Under the pieces are notes generated by a model. The model worked only from the letters and a program-made list of their open reading frames with translations. It was not told the origin of the DNA and ran no database searches. A stretch of DNA of 64,000 bases from Allium sativum (Eukaryota; Streptophyta; Magnoliopsida; Asparagales; Amaryllidaceae). The stretch lies in contig CM060909.1 in assembly GCA_030737875.1 (NCBI GenBank), positions 30,525,659 to 30,589,658 on the forward strand, given 5' to 3'. The position numbers and the translations under genes are program-made. Shown piece after piece: positions 1 to 12,451 of this stretch. Each line of letters starts with the position of its first letter. Position 1 is the stretch's first letter.

Positions 1-589
1 GATAAATAATCAACCATCATCCAAAGTGCACCACACAACTGCATAAGCATTAAAAATAAATAATTAACGCTTGCACAGTCTGCCGACCAATCGATCGACA
101 TACAATTAAATAATTGGGATTAGTGTACGCCAAATATCATCCAAACACCCGTGTGGGGTTTCAATCCACAAACACCGAATATTATTTGTGCAGTTGGGCG
201 ACGTGTAAAATTTATTGTCCCAATCAATATCCTTCAAATAGGTGTACATAAACAAACAATCCGGTTTGTAAATGAATATTTATTCACATTCACGTTAAAA
301 ATTATATTTTTAACGATAAAATATTTTTAACTATATAAATATTTTATTTTATTTCACATCACACAATCAATTTTCATCACAACAAACAATCAAACATACA
401 AGCCATCCATGGTCTGTGGACGACGGGAGTCGGGTGCTACTAAACACCGTCTGCATCCTAGTATATATTTTTAACTAGAAAACAAGATCAAAGTGAGAAG
501 TTCTCACCGAGAGCTAAACCAAACGCCGCGACTCTTCATATATAGAAAATCTTCGCCGTGCTCGCCTTTTGTCACTTTCATTGTCCGTA

Positions 590-935
590 TCCACTACATA
601 TATAAAAATCACATTTTTATATTGTTGCTATGTATATAAAAATCACATTTTTATAATCACTCTATATGGATAAAAATCACATTTTTATACCACTACTATA
701 TAGATAAAAATTCTATCTTTCTATCGCTAATGAATATATAAAAATCACATTTTTATATTGTCACTTCATATGTAAAAATCGTATTTTTATCCTATCGCTA
801 CAAATATAAAGATCAAATTTTTACTTCATTACATATATAAAAATCATATTTTTATTATCCCTATAATATAAAAATCATATTTTTATTATCTCTATAATGT
901 AAAAATCATATTTTTATTTACTTCATATGTAAAAA
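590..935. repeat. Array of AAAAATCACATTTTT hairpin units
   Basis: About ten imperfect copies of a unit with the form TATATAAAAATCACATTTTTAT. Each unit is a short palindrome (AAAAAT / ATTTTT arms around a 3-4 base centre), with 30-45 base spacing. Equivalent arrays occur at the same place in LTR C (about 36640-37060) and, more weakly, in LTR B (about 2890-3150), so the array belongs to the LTR family. Confidence 0.8.
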
Positions 936-1359
936 TCCATAGAAACTTTAAAACGGAGAAAACTCACATATTTTCTATCGCCCGGATTTGTTGTTCTGGT
1001 TCCAGAATTTGCAAAAGAGCTTCAATCTTCACACCAACTTCTTTTCTAGCTTAACCGCGCCATTCCGGACAACTTTCGCCTAGTGGACTTCCTTCCGAAA
1101 ATGTGTCATTTCGCCGGAAATCGCGAAAAGACAGCATTTTGATAGTGTTTGGACAGCAGACTTTGGACGCGTTTTCCCGACAACTCCGCAATGCAAAATG
1201 GTACTATCATATACCAAATCGAAGAGAAAATCGTGCCCTTTGACTTTGGTCCAGAGGAGTTTTGGCTAGAAATGCACGGTTTGGGAGTTATTCACGAAAT
1301 AGTAACAGGTTTTTATTTGCAAAACGGGATTTTTGGTGAAAATGGATTTTTGGGTGTAG

Positions 1360-1640
1360 CGGGGCCCACGGCCGGAATTGGGGGGCCTGAGGGGGGCGCC
1401 GGACCTGATGGACGTGGGGGAGGCCGCTGGTGGCGGGGTGGGGTCCGCAGAGGTGGGTGGTGGTGGTTTGGGGGTAGAGTTTGTGATTTTGAAGAGGGAA
1501 AGAGGAGGAGAGAGGGGAGGCGGAAGAGGTGGCGCCGGAGGGAGGTGGTGGTGGCCAGATGTGGTGGTGGCAGTGGAGGAGGGGCGGCAGCCCTCCTGGA
1601 GGAGGAGGAGCCTATTTTTGAGGAAAGAGGAAGAGAGAAA
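1360..1640 (-). other. GC-rich, purine/pyrimidine-skewed leader block of LTR A
   Basis: A markedly G-rich plus strand (C/T-rich minus strand) in an otherwise AT-rich LTR. It lies just downstream of the minus-strand TATA box. Blocks of similar composition sit at the same relative place in LTR B (about 3950-4130) and LTR C (about 37430-37700). It is best read as the pyrimidine-rich start of the LTR transcript. The Gly/Arg-rich and Pro/Ser-rich open frames here are side effects of this composition. Confidence 0.6.
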
Positions 1641-1663
1641 AGTGAATGAAGAGGAGGAGGAAA

Positions 1664-1677
1664 AGTGATTATATGCT
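1664..1677 (-). promoter_or_regulatory. Predicted TATA box of LTR A
   Basis: The minus strand reads GAGCATATAATCAC, followed about 15-60 bases downstream by a long pyrimidine-rich stretch, the usual arrangement at a plant LTR start site. It would leave a U3 of about 1.0 kb between the TATA box and the LTR end at 2696. Similar signals sit at equivalent places in LTRs B and C. Confidence 0.5.
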
Positions 1678-2696
1678 CGTTTCTCGCGTATCGTCGATCT
1701 CCGATTGCTGCGGATTTCAGACACGACATAGTAGACGAGTCCAACGAAACAAGTTTCGTCGAATTCCGAGTTCGTTTGATCGTCCGTTAAAATTCTCAAA
1801 AATGCTCAGACAAGCTCTAAAAATGATATTTTGGCGCACCATTTCTTCTTGCACGCTCACATGCTAACTCCAAAAATAAAGCCCTCTTGGATTTAACCAT
1901 TATTAGACGATACGAATCCAGAAAAAAAAGTAGAATCGAATTCTGAGGTCGTATCAATAATGTTCCTTTGTAAAATGACTGCCCGTTTTGGAACAAATGG
2001 TTTTGCTTCGCACAGCCACATACTGACTCTGTTCGACGCGTCCTTTGGAACTCCACAATAGTTTGTCATTATGAATCCATAAAAATTTATCTCGTCGAAT
2101 TCTGAGCTCATATGCAAAATTTCACTTTTAAAGGACTATGTATTGCTAACCGAAAAGCTCCTGCCAATTGCCACTATTCCGGATATCGGAATATATCGAA
2201 GCTTATACTTTTCGGAGGTCTAAACGGCATTTTGAACTCAATGAAAGTGGGCTTCGAGTCCAAATTCATCCGTATGCAAAATATGACTTTTTGGGCCATG
2301 TATAATTTCCATAACGACTATTCTAAATTTTGAATTGAGCATAACTTTTGATTCCCGCTATGAAATTTTGATTTTTCGGATTCGTTGGAAAGATATTCAT
2401 AAATAGATTCAAATATTTTTGGTTTTGCTAAAATCCGGTTTATTTTGCACCCGGTAAATTCATTTGAAGTTAGAAATCGAATTTTCGAACTACCGCGCCA
2501 TTTTCAATTCCTTTTATAATTTAAAATAAATATATATATTCTAATGACGATCTATATAAATAGATACATTCTAATTCTATTCAAAATAAATTTCTCTTCG
2601 ATATTATTTAAAATAATTCATTTTGAATATTCAAAATTCGCTAAAATTGCCAAAATAAAAAAATTTAAATTGGCGCAGAGTTTCCGGGTTATTACA

Positions 2697-5189
2697 AATT
2701 TGGTATCGTTGGAAAGATATTTTCAAAGTGAACCCAACGGTTTCGGTTTCGGGAAAATCCGGTGGTTGGATCTCCCTTAATAATCATTTAAAATCACGAT
2801 TTCAAAACACGAACTACAACATCCTTATTAGTTTTAATTTAATTATATATATATAATTCGTTCTTCGATTTCCTAACCATTTTCATTTCACATATTTGAT
2901 AAAAATAATATTTTTACCCAACAAATATTTATTTCAACACATGACTATTTTTAACACTTCATATATATATATAATAAAAATATGATTTTTATTGTTAAAA
3001 CAATTTATTTCAAACATGAATATTTTTAGTGATTCATATATACAATAAAAATGTGATTTTTATTGTTAAAGCAATTTATTTCAAACATGAATATTTTATA
3101 TACTTCATATACATGATAAAAATGTGATTTTTATCTTTCAAACAAATTATTCGTCATATGAATATTTTTCCAATCTATGTGTATATTTCAACACATGAAT
3201 ATAAATCAAACACAAGAATATTTCAAAAAAAATCGGCAGCATAACGGCAGGGGGTTTAAAACCGGCACCGTCCCGAGTACGGCTCCTCGCACTACCTTAC
3301 GCCTCGCATCGTTCCCTAAGGGGCGTATCCTTTTAATCCAAATATTTCGATTCCTTTTCATATCCCAATGGATTTTTCCACAAACAATTCCAATTTTGTT
3401 TCAACCACAATAACAACCATTCGCATATATTAACAAAATTTCACGTCAACCAAAATCCAAACAATCACAACCAATATATATCGTCCATGGTCTGTGGACG
3501 AGGGGAGTATATATATATATAGATATACGTATATAAATATATTTCCATTTCATTTCAATTCCATTCAACACACATATGATTTCTACAACACATATATAAC
3601 TTATACATCGCACATATAATTTATACAACGCTTATACATGAGGTGTACAACGCTTATATAACTTATACATCGATTATATAATTTATACATCGCCATTCCA
3701 TATCGTTTTGAATTTAGAAATCTTACATTGGGTTCCACTCCTCCAAAAATCGTAGGAAGCTCCAAAAATTCTTCGGTCACTTCTAGAATGTAGAAGATGT
3801 CCACATGAGTCCAAGTCTCTTGTTTCACTGGATTTCGACCACATAGCAAAAAGATATGATTTTTTATAAGTTTGCAACGCTTTTATTTGTTGAAATCAGT
3901 TAAAATAAACAAAGGTCGTACCTTTCAGCAAATGGTTCCAAACTAGGTTTGGATTTTTCACCCAAACCTTGAAGCGATGCGAGGATCGGGCTATGCAGCG
4001 TCGAAGGGGGAGGAGTTGCACCTCCGCGCAGGGGGGTGGGGTCCACTTTGGTGGCATGTGGCGTTAGTGGCGGCGAGATGAATTCTGCTACTTCGGAGGC
4101 TCGAAACACGACAATTAAGCGACAAGGGTGGACGTGGTAGGTATGGATTTGAAGATCCCGGAGAATACTACAAAAACCTTATTGTGGCATTTGATTTTAC
4201 TGAGCGGATTGGAAGAAAAAGAGGAGAGAAGGAAGAAACTCGTTTCCATCGTTCGTCGATGTCGGGGAGAGAGAAAATCCAGTTTTTGTATTTTTTATAT
4301 TAATGAACGGAATTTTCTGATTCACCGATATTTATATAAATTCCAAAAATATCTGTTTCTCCAAATGAACTCCAATTCAAACCCAACGACTGTCGCCCCT
4401 ACATAAATACCCCCATTCCAAACACAATGGAATATGTTTCGTAGGCCCATTTGATTGTTTCAGTCAGTTATTCTTCAAATTAAAACATAAAACATTCAAA
4501 TATGGATTTGAATGTACATTTCAATTTGTCGGGGCCACATACTGATCCCAAAAATTCTAGAAAAATAAATCTAGCTATATTTGGATGAGACGGTCCCAAC
4601 AAAACTAGTTTCATCAAATTTGGAGACCGTTTGAAAAATGGCCATTTTCTGTTCGATCCAAATTGACTGAAATTAACCAAACACATTTTCCTTTGCCACG
4701 CTCACATATTAACTCCAAAGATTATGGAATTTGAAATCTAGTAATAATTTGGCATTCTGTATCCAACAAAAGTGGTTTCGTTGAAAACAGAGGCCGTTTG
4801 CAAAATGTTTATTTTCACGGGCTATATTTATTCCATAGCGACCTTTCTGAAAATTCATTTAACCATAACTTTTGACTCCCACTATGAAACTTTGATTTTT
4901 CAGATTCTTTAGAAAGATATTCTTAAAAAGATTTAAATATTTTTGGTTTCACCCAAATCCGATTTATTTTGAATCCTGTACAGTTAGTCAAAGTTCGAAT
5001 TCAAATTTTCAAACTGCCACGCCATTTCAGGCCTTGTTTTATAATTAAAATAAATATATTTGCTACAACTTCGATCCAAATAGATTTTTGGTCGTTATTA
5101 TGTAAAATAATTTATTCTAAATATTCAAAATCCACTAAAATAGCCAAATTAAAAATTTTAAATTGGTTCTGATTTTCCAGGTTGTTACA
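2697..5189 (-). mobile_element. Giant LTR B, right part, interrupted by LTR A
   Basis: A second, more diverged copy of the same LTR tail, ending in TTTTCCAGGTTGTTACA. Landmarks shared with LTR C are: the GAACCCAACGGTT segment (2731; C 35081), TGGTCTGTGGACGA (3487), ACTGTCGCCCCTA (4389), TTTCCTTTGCCAC (4687) and ATCCAACAAAAGTGGTTTCG (4762). It begins abruptly at 2697 in the middle of the family sequence, because LTR A sits in it. The 3225-3320 stretch (GGCAGCATAACGGCAG onward) has no counterpart that I see in A or C. No coding sequence. Confidence 0.72.
4288..4303 (-). promoter_or_regulatory. Predicted TATA box of LTR B
   Basis: The minus strand reads TTAATATAAAAAATAC followed by a C/T-rich leader (GATTTTCTCTCTCCCC). 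It lies about 0.9 kb from the LTR end, matching the layout of LTRs A and C. Confidence 0.5.
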
Positions 5190-5743
5190 TTTTAACTATT
5201 AGAAGTTAAAAGGAGTATTTATAGAAATAATTATACAAATAAAAGTATAAATAGAATTTGGAAATGGAATATTATTTTTAAATATGAAATCAAACTGAAT
5301 TGGTATATATATATAAGAAATATTATTCACATTCGATGTGAATAATGGATTAAAATAGTTATTTTATAAATTTAAACATTTATAAAAAATATATTAGGAT
5401 TTTGAAATAGAAATTCAAATGGGAATTTGAATGAGATAGAGTTAATCAATTAGAGTTAATCGAATTAGAGTTGAATCGATTAGAGCTAAATGAATTAGAA
5501 TTGATCAATTAGAGTTAATCGAACTAGAGTTGATCGATTAGAGTTAATCGAATTAGTTATTCGAATTAGAGTTAATCGAATTAGTTATTCGAATCAGAGT
5601 TAATCAAATAAAGTTAATCAAATATTAGTTAATTGAAATAGAGTTTAATCGATTAGAGTTAATCAAATAGAGTTAAATCGATTAGAGTTAATCAAATATA
5701 GTTAAATCGATTAGAGTTAATCAAATAGAGTTAAATCGATTAG
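5190..5743. repeat. AT-rich interval with a TTAGAGTTAATCGAA-type degenerate array
   Basis: This lies between the ends of LTRs B and E. From about 5435 it is a degenerate tandem array of units such as TAGAGTTAATCGAATTAG and AGAGTTAAATCGATTAG. The repeat length drifts (about 15, then 28-29 bases), and the last three units are the most regular. The first 240 bases are plain AT-rich DNA with no feature seen. Confidence 0.7.
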
Positions 5744-7153
5744 TGAAACGACCCGCAAATCCGTACCCTTTGAGTCGACTAATAACACCACACATCCAAC
5801 CCAAATTGCACAGAAATACAAATCATTATTAAAAAGAAGTTAGAGGATGAGAAATAGAAAGAAAGAAATATTAGAATAGAAGAAAACGAAGGTCACAAAC
5901 TCACAGCGGAACGAATAAAATATATAGATAACATAAACTTTGAGCACGAATCAGTATTTGTATATACATACCATCAACAGAGCACAACAACTATTTCTGG
6001 AACAGTTATAAACTCCTGCTTCCAGATACGACATAGTACACAGCGGAAACATGATAGTCTCTATCTAACTGGTGAAGCCTTCTGCTTCCAGCTCCTCCAA
6101 GTGAATCTGAAAAATCCCGACTACTTGACTGCCTGTACAAATTTGGGCACCCAAGAGTTTAGGGAAAACAAAAACAAAATAAACTCTGGGTCAGTCATGG
6201 GACTGGTGTGAGTAAACTCCAATCATTTGTTTAACTTTCAAAATCTTTTAGAAAGAAAAGATAATCGTAAGACCGATCCACACATAAACACGGATGGTTT
6301 TTACCTTACGATAACCCAAAAAAAAACTGATATCAAATCCAGTGATATTACAATAGTGTCTAAATCAAATAAATAGAAATCTAGCGGAACGCTTGCATCT
6401 CACGCTCCATATATAATATTAAATCAAAAACCGCATGGCGCTTATTGGTGATTGGAATTCCAACATGACAAGGTATGGGACTACCTGCCGATAGTGTATC
6501 TCTAGAGGCGAATACACTAGGTTCAACAAGAACATCTTGCAACCCGGCCCACACATGACCGACCACTCATTTCGCTTGAGTGTATCGAATGTATATCACC
6601 AACAGTTGGGATCAACAACCGTTTCCCGAAAGGGACAGCATTGATAGATTTGAAGAAACAAATGGAATTTCTCTAGATAGGTGATTATGCATCCTAATGG
6701 GGGCGACCCACATAGCCATGCTGCCTGCCCGATTTTTGTCAATTCCCGGTTGTGAGGCTTGAGGTTTGAGTTATCTTCCATAACATCTGGCCACCATTCA
6801 CTTTGAATGCCACATCGTCATACCCGCCAAATCACAAATTGATTTACCCAAAAATACCACGGGTATAAAGCTAAGAGGAACGAGTTCCTCCGCCACCAAA
6901 CGTAAGTACATTTGAAGAGATCAACTTACGCGACCCGTTAGATATACTATGTCAGACATTCATGCATTCACGTTGTCCTGGGACTGGACAAACCGAAAGA
7001 ACTATCCCGTAAACAGGACAGCCCTTGCATAACTCTATCTTCAATTTTCTTCATCGCATTCGATCACAACGCTAACGTCCATACAGAGTGGTTTTCGGAT
7101 ACTGGATCTGATCCCAGTCTCACCGTATTGACGACGGAAAAATGGTCAAAAAC

Positions 7154-7181
7154 TTCGATAGTCGGTGATTTAACTATCAAA
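7154..7181 (-). other. Conserved hairpin in LTR E
   Basis: On the minus strand this reads TTTGATAGT, a 10-base loop (TAAATCACCG), then ACTATCGAA: a nine-pair stem with one G-T wobble. The same hairpin occurs in LTR D (16650-16677, all Watson-Crick) and LTR F (59326-59351, with the changed pair restored). Confidence 0.6.
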
Positions 7182-7847
7182 GAAAAATAAGTGTACAACC
7201 AATGATCTTATTTCCAGGTAGGAATTCGATCGATCAATCATCAATCAATATTGGCCCCTTTAAATCAATTTCTTATTATATTATCATTTCCAATTCCTGT
7301 TATCTCATCTTTCGTATTCTTTTGAAGCTCGATTTCCCCTCTCGATTCTTTGAAAAACATTTCAATATTATAATTCCTTTATTCGAGAAAATATCTCTTA
7401 TTCTAGTTAGAAAACATTCATATATTCTTATTTCTATATTTTAGAAAATATACTCTATTGACATTGGAAAAACGTTTCTAATTATCATTCCTTACTTCTA
7501 GTTATCATTATTTTCTGTACTTAGAAACCACCTCTGATTTACTTGGAAAATGTTCCCGAGACCTTTTTATTTAGTTAACCCAGGTTACGTAACAAACATC
7601 GTTGCTATAACTCAATTCATAAATTTTTCATTTACTAATCGGATCCCTAACCAATCTTCACTACCGAACCTTAACCATTCCTTAGTTAATTATGAAGTCA
7701 ATCAAGTTGGGGTATAATTACCTCTCAGACCTTAACTGAACAACATTCTCAACTTTGAAATAGTCAAAGCTCACAACTTTGAACCAAACATCGCTTACGC
7801 GACCTTCAGATCCAATCTAAGAACATACTTCTTTCACAGAAAAACTT

Positions 7848-8085
7848 TGATTATAACGGTAGCGTTATAATCGCTGTTTCCAAATATTTGATTTATAAAC
7901 CATTACTTTTAACAACATCGTTACAATCGCTGTTTAGAACTATAGAACACTTATTATAACAATAGCGTTAAGATCACTGTTTAGATTTTACAAAACAGTT
8001 ATTATAACGGCAGCGTTTAAAATTGCTATTTAGATTTACCAAACATTTATTATAACGGCTGCGTTTAAAATCGCTATAAAAATAT
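7848..8085. repeat. Degenerate about 48-57 bp tandem array in LTR E
   Basis: Five imperfect copies of a unit containing ATTATAACGGCAGCGTTTAAAATCGCT. The last three are spaced 48 bases apart (7953, 8001, 8049), the earlier ones slightly wider. One similar GTAACGATGTTGTATACAAC segment occurs at the matching place in LTR D (about 16321), so the array looks like a local expansion in E. Confidence 0.6.
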
Positions 8086-10160
8086 TTGGTTTATAATATG
8101 CAACTTGTATTTATTTATTTCAATAAATAAATTAATAATTAAATAAATAAATTATTAAATTTGATTCAACGGGAAGTAAAATAACTACTTCCCTAAATTC
8201 GATATATTTGAATTCCAATAACAACTCTCATTCGAATACTCTATATTCGATTTATATTCTGAACTTCATAATTTATTTACCATTTCAGGTAAATTCAAAT
8301 TTCAAATTCACTATTGAATTTATCCTTTTCAAATCCTTGCCTAATTCTTTTATAACCATTTTGGTTTACCAAAATGTTATTACAAATTATTTTATATTCC
8401 AAATGTTGGAATAAAACTCATCGTTTTATTTTAAAACGATGATCCATTTCCCTTTCTCATTCACGTTCCAATTTGGATTCATATTTCAAATCCAAATTTC
8501 CTCTATAGATATTTTATTTTCCAATATTTACTTTAAACCATTGTTTACTTTAATTCTGCATATATATCTTTATATACCATAATTTGGTTTTGTTCTTATA
8601 AATATAATTTTAAACTCAAATTTCTATTTAAAACTTCTATTCAGAATTTTTCAAACAATATACTTTTATTCTAATAATTTAAAATCTCGTTTATGATTTC
8701 CTTTGAAACTTGCTAAGTTCAAATCTCATCTCAAATATTGCTTTCAAATTTGATTTCCATTTTTACCATATAAATTCAAAATTTGAATTTATATTTCATT
8801 TTATCTAATGTTACATACTTCATTTATAACACGTTTTAAATCAACCCCTTGTTTTAATAAACAAGTTTCTACTTTTTAACTCTCTTCGAAAATTACACTT
8901 TAATTTTTGAAAAAAATATATTTCCTTTTAAATCTCAAATTCATTTCCTATATTTCAGAATATTTTATGGTGTTTGAATACAAAAATTATAGGGCCAGTG
9001 ACAATCAAATCAATCATAGAATACATATCACATCATATAACGCAAATATATGCAAACACTAATATAAATGTTGAGGAACCCAGTTGGGCCTCTCCAACCT
9101 GTTTCCCTGCATCCACAGATGTTAATAACATTAATAATATTATTTTACATCAAATATGAAATATCAAGCTAATAATTGATCAACGATGTAATCCTATCAA
9201 CCAATTTTATCAACTATTCAACCAAGCAACCATCACACAGTATAAAATTTATTTAAAACTCGTTTATATAAAAATATAAACGAAGCAGAATTAGTGAGTT
9301 ACTCACCTTGTTCTATAGTTGATGACTCTGCTTTTACTTCGTTGTAAAATCAGACAAGCGTTTGATTTTATAACGAAATTCCGATAGCTAAGATCTCAGC
9401 GAAATTAGCTCCATACCGTCGATTTCTTCGTTACGATTCCAACGTTAAGTTGTTTCATTTCATTCTGTTCAAGTACGAACAATTTATATGTTAACAAGAT
9501 CTAAAATATAATATATACTAAACCAACATTAATTAATTTAAAATTTAATTATTTACCTGAGGATTTTAACAGAATACCCAGGTTCGATGCTGATAAAATT
9601 TGCGGTTACGCGCTAATTTCTCGGGATTAAAATTAATCACGCTTTCTTCCTTCTTTCACATTTATGAACCAAGCTCGCTCTGTAAAAACGACCCACTCCA
9701 GACTACCATGTTCAAACGTCACCTAACCTATTATTCATGTTAACAGCATGTTAATCTCCATCATTTCTTCAACCATATTTACTCACCACGTACCATGAAG
9801 CCACCCACTACCTTCTTTGAAGCGAAACGAGATTCCAGGTCTTTTATTCAATTATTTTTCTCTTATAATCATAACACCAACATATTTGAAATCAAATAGT
9901 GGAGACCAAGCTTCGGTTCCTTCCAATATCCATACATACACTTTGGTGGAGTAGACCCTCAACTGTCCCTTCTCCTTCGCCATTTAACATTGCCACACCA
10001 TCTATTACAAGTCTACTTCTACCCCATTCGTTCACGGTAACATCACGTTACCCTGCTCCTATACACCCTCCATTGTATTCTTCACGGCGACCCATTCCAC
10101 TGGATCACACCATTATCAGACTCGCAACACCTCTGGATGCACACGCAACTGCAGCGCGTC

Positions 10161-10161
<1 letters not shown>

Positions 10162-10203
<42 letters not shown>
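10162..10203. repeat. (TA)n microsatellite
   Basis: About 20 uninterrupted TA repeats inside the diverged half of LTR E. Confidence 0.95.
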
Positions 10204-10207
<4 letters not shown>

Positions 10208-10941
10208 CCTACACTCCAACAGCATCTCCTAAATCTCATAATTATCTCCTAACCATTCTTTTTCCATGATCATGCTTTGCCTAATCACATCATTTACTTT
10301 TCTAATCCTTCTTCTACTTCAGAAAATCCATGCCTGTACACACCCATCACCAAGTCATTTCTTCACCAGTCACCACGTTCTTCCATACAACATGACTTCC
10401 ACTAACTTCCCTGCAAGCTACTTACTTCCAGTTTAATTCCTTACTATTGTCTTCTTTCAAAAATGTAAACACACGCACACCTAAATGTCCAAACTCCAAT
10501 CGACTTCATCCCCTCTCCATACATCACCTCACCCCTTCCCAACGTCGTCATCAACTCCACAATCGCAAGCTCCCTCAACCATCACCACCCCAATATTCTC
10601 GAAAGCCTCCCCTACTATAAAAACCGCGACATAAATCGTTGCCAAAACACTCCGAATACTATCAAACCTTGCGCCTCCTCACCCGGAGCAGCTCGCCGCC
10701 ACTTACCCACCTCAATGACGATCTTAAAACTTAAAAACTGAAGCCCTAAGTTTGCTTTAGAAATTATGAGTTGCTCAAGACCGTGTCGCTCCTCACAGGC
10801 TTACTATGAGAGCGAAGGTCTGACGTTCACGAACTCGAAGAGCATGGGTTTTTTTTTGGATTTTAGGATTTTAGACTTTCCTCTGAATTTTAATTGATTT
10901 TCGATTCATGTTTTCATTTTGCATTGGAAAAGGAACGAAGA

Positions 10942-10960
10942 TGTGCAGTATTTAAAGGAG
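10942..10960 (-). promoter_or_regulatory. Possible TATA box of LTR E
   Basis: The minus strand reads CTCTCCTTTAAATACTGCAC. If real, it leaves about 0.85 kb of U3 to the provisional end near 11797, in keeping with the other copies. It is weaker than the TATA boxes of D, F and G. Confidence 0.35.
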
Positions 10961-11797
10961 AGGTACCTTGGGTAGCACGGAGACAAAATGGCGTGGAGAG
11001 CATGGAAATGAAATAGCGTGGAGAGCACGCTGTGAATTTTCTTTTAATTTATAATACCTTACATAAGAGACAAGAGTGATTTAATTTTTTCTTCTTTGAG
11101 TGTCAGAGACTATTGGCTATGTGCCAAAATCCCTGAAATTTCAAATGTAGAAAGGAGTTTCCGGTTTCAATTCGAAAGAGACATGAAGGCATTGTTTTAA
11201 GATAGAATGAGAACGTAACTGTATAAGCAAGTGAGACAGACTTTTTTATTTTATTTTAGAGGGTACGAGATCAATTGGCTTGGGGCACACGAAACAAAAC
11301 TTTGGCACAAAGGATTTTGAATGGATTTTGAAATTGGTTAAGCACTGAACTCACTTCGGTGGCTGGGAAATAATTCTGACGATGGTCGTGACACCATCAG
11401 TGTTCATTTTCGAGTTTCTAAGTGATGGTTTGCTATCTTACAAAAGTTTTGATGGAAATTTGTTTTGAAAGGATTGGTTTGAAAATTCAAATGTTTTGAA
11501 TTTGAAATGGAAATAAATATATATATGTATATATTTATGTGATTTCAGAAGGACTCAAAAGGAAAACCCAGGAATTTGAATTCTGAAGTTTAAATTTAAC
11601 TTAAGCAAGTTAAATGGATGGAGATAAATAAATTAATGAAATTTAAATTGAATAAGATTGAATAGAATTTGAATTGGGTGTAAATCATTTAAATTAAATG
11701 TGTGAAAACCAAAAGTTTTGGTTGGAGCTAATTTGTTGAAAGATGAGGAGTTGAGTTTCAACATAAGTGAGATTTTGAAAAGTAACGGGTTGTACCA

Positions 11798-11849
11798 TTT
11801 TTCCTACCTTAGCAATTTCGAGGATGAAATTATTTTAAGGGGGGAAGAA
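11798..11849 (+). mobile_element. Remnant of internal region with polypurine tract before LTR D
   Basis: CAATTTCGAGGATGAAATTA followed by TTTTAAGGGGGGAAGAA immediately precedes TGTAACGACC. In Tekay/Del-type Ty3/gypsy elements the polyprotein characteristically ends with N-F-E-D-E-I-x-L-R-G-E-E-C over exactly this stretch, running into the LTR. Here one frame reads NFEDEIILRGEECN. It fixes D as a 3' LTR on the plus strand and ties the giant-LTR family to Ty3/gypsy. The rest of the internal domain is missing. Confidence 0.7.
11837..11849 (+). other. Polypurine tract (plus-strand primer) of LTR D
   Basis: AAGGGGGGAAGAA directly abuts the TG of the LTR. This is the expected position and composition of the primer for second-strand synthesis. 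Confidence 0.75.
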
Positions 11850-12439
11850 TGTAACGACCTAGATTTTTGAACTGTTTATTTTAAATATTTAATATAGTTT
11901 TAAATATTTAGTTCATAATATAAATTAATTTTTATATTGGATTATCGATTAAATAATCGAAATACGATTTATTTTAATAATCATCATAATACGAGAATTT
12001 AAAATGATTCAATTCGAAGTTAGAATTAAATCAAAACCATTCAGATGATCAGTATTAATTGTATTTGAATATAGATGATAATAAAAATAATTTTATTATC
12101 AGAGAATTTATTCATTTTTGAATTTAAAGTATATTATATCGATTTAATATGGTATATACGTTGAAATTAAATTTTAGAATATTTACTGTTCAGTTCAGAA
12201 TTTCGTTATAACATTTAAACGGCAGTGGTTACGTTAAAATAGCGGTTCATGATTTTTAATTGTGAACCCCGAGATATTTGATTTTGGATAGGATCGAAAT
12301 CAAATCGACCTCTGTTTAAAAAGAAGAAAAATCTCTTTATATCGAATCATATTAAATATGAAATCAAATCGATTTAAATATTGCTTGTACTATGGTAGAC
12401 AACCATTAAATTTCACTGTACGATTGGCTCCCTCTCCAC

Positions 12440-12451
12440 ATTTATATATCG
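12440..12451 (+). promoter_or_regulatory. Predicted TATA box of LTR D
   Basis: CCACATTTATATATCGCG is followed 25-40 bases later by a pyrimidine-rich stretch (CACTTGTTTCTTTTCC), which suggests a start site near 12470. Confidence 0.5.

Larger units (their letters stand above)
1..2696 (-). mobile_element. Giant LTR A, promoter-side part (left end outside window)
   Basis: This is the last 2.7 kb of a long LTR ending in TTTCCGGGTTATTACA. It matches 36031-38669 of solo LTR C along its length: the opening 250 bases, the TGGTCTGTGGACGACGGG block near 412, the hairpin array, a GC-rich block and the terminal kilobase. The minus strand carries the transcription signals, so this is the U3 plus the start of R-U5. 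The sequence from 2697 continues a different LTR (B), so A was inserted into B. AATTT at 2697-2701 is a possible target duplication, but the other copy lies off the window. No coding capacity is seen. The family resembles Ty3/gypsy (Tekay/Del-like) LTRs by its termini; that placement is inferred. Confidence 0.75.
5744..11797 (-). mobile_element. Giant LTR E, inverted relative to LTR D
   Basis: It starts TGAAACGACCCG, a mutated TGTAACRACCC terminus, and runs as the reverse complement of LTR D. 5760-6230 matches 17590-18060 closely; 6400-6800 matches 17100-17440; 7040-7200 matches 16640-16760; 7690-7730 matches 16190-16225; 9075-9130 matches 13850-13910. The right half (about 9700 onward) is more diverged. 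The right end is placed at about 11797 only because GGGTTGTACCA there resembles the family terminus, so the boundary could be wrong by hundreds of bases. No coding sequence is present. It could be a solo LTR or one LTR of an element whose body is gone. Confidence 0.6.

Noticed and set aside
1149..1649. Open frame for a Gly/Arg-rich protein (and Pro/Ser-rich frames on the other strand)
   Set aside because: It lies in the GC-rich leader of LTR A. Several frames are open at once because of purine/pyrimidine skew, and the equivalent blocks in B and C do not keep any one frame.
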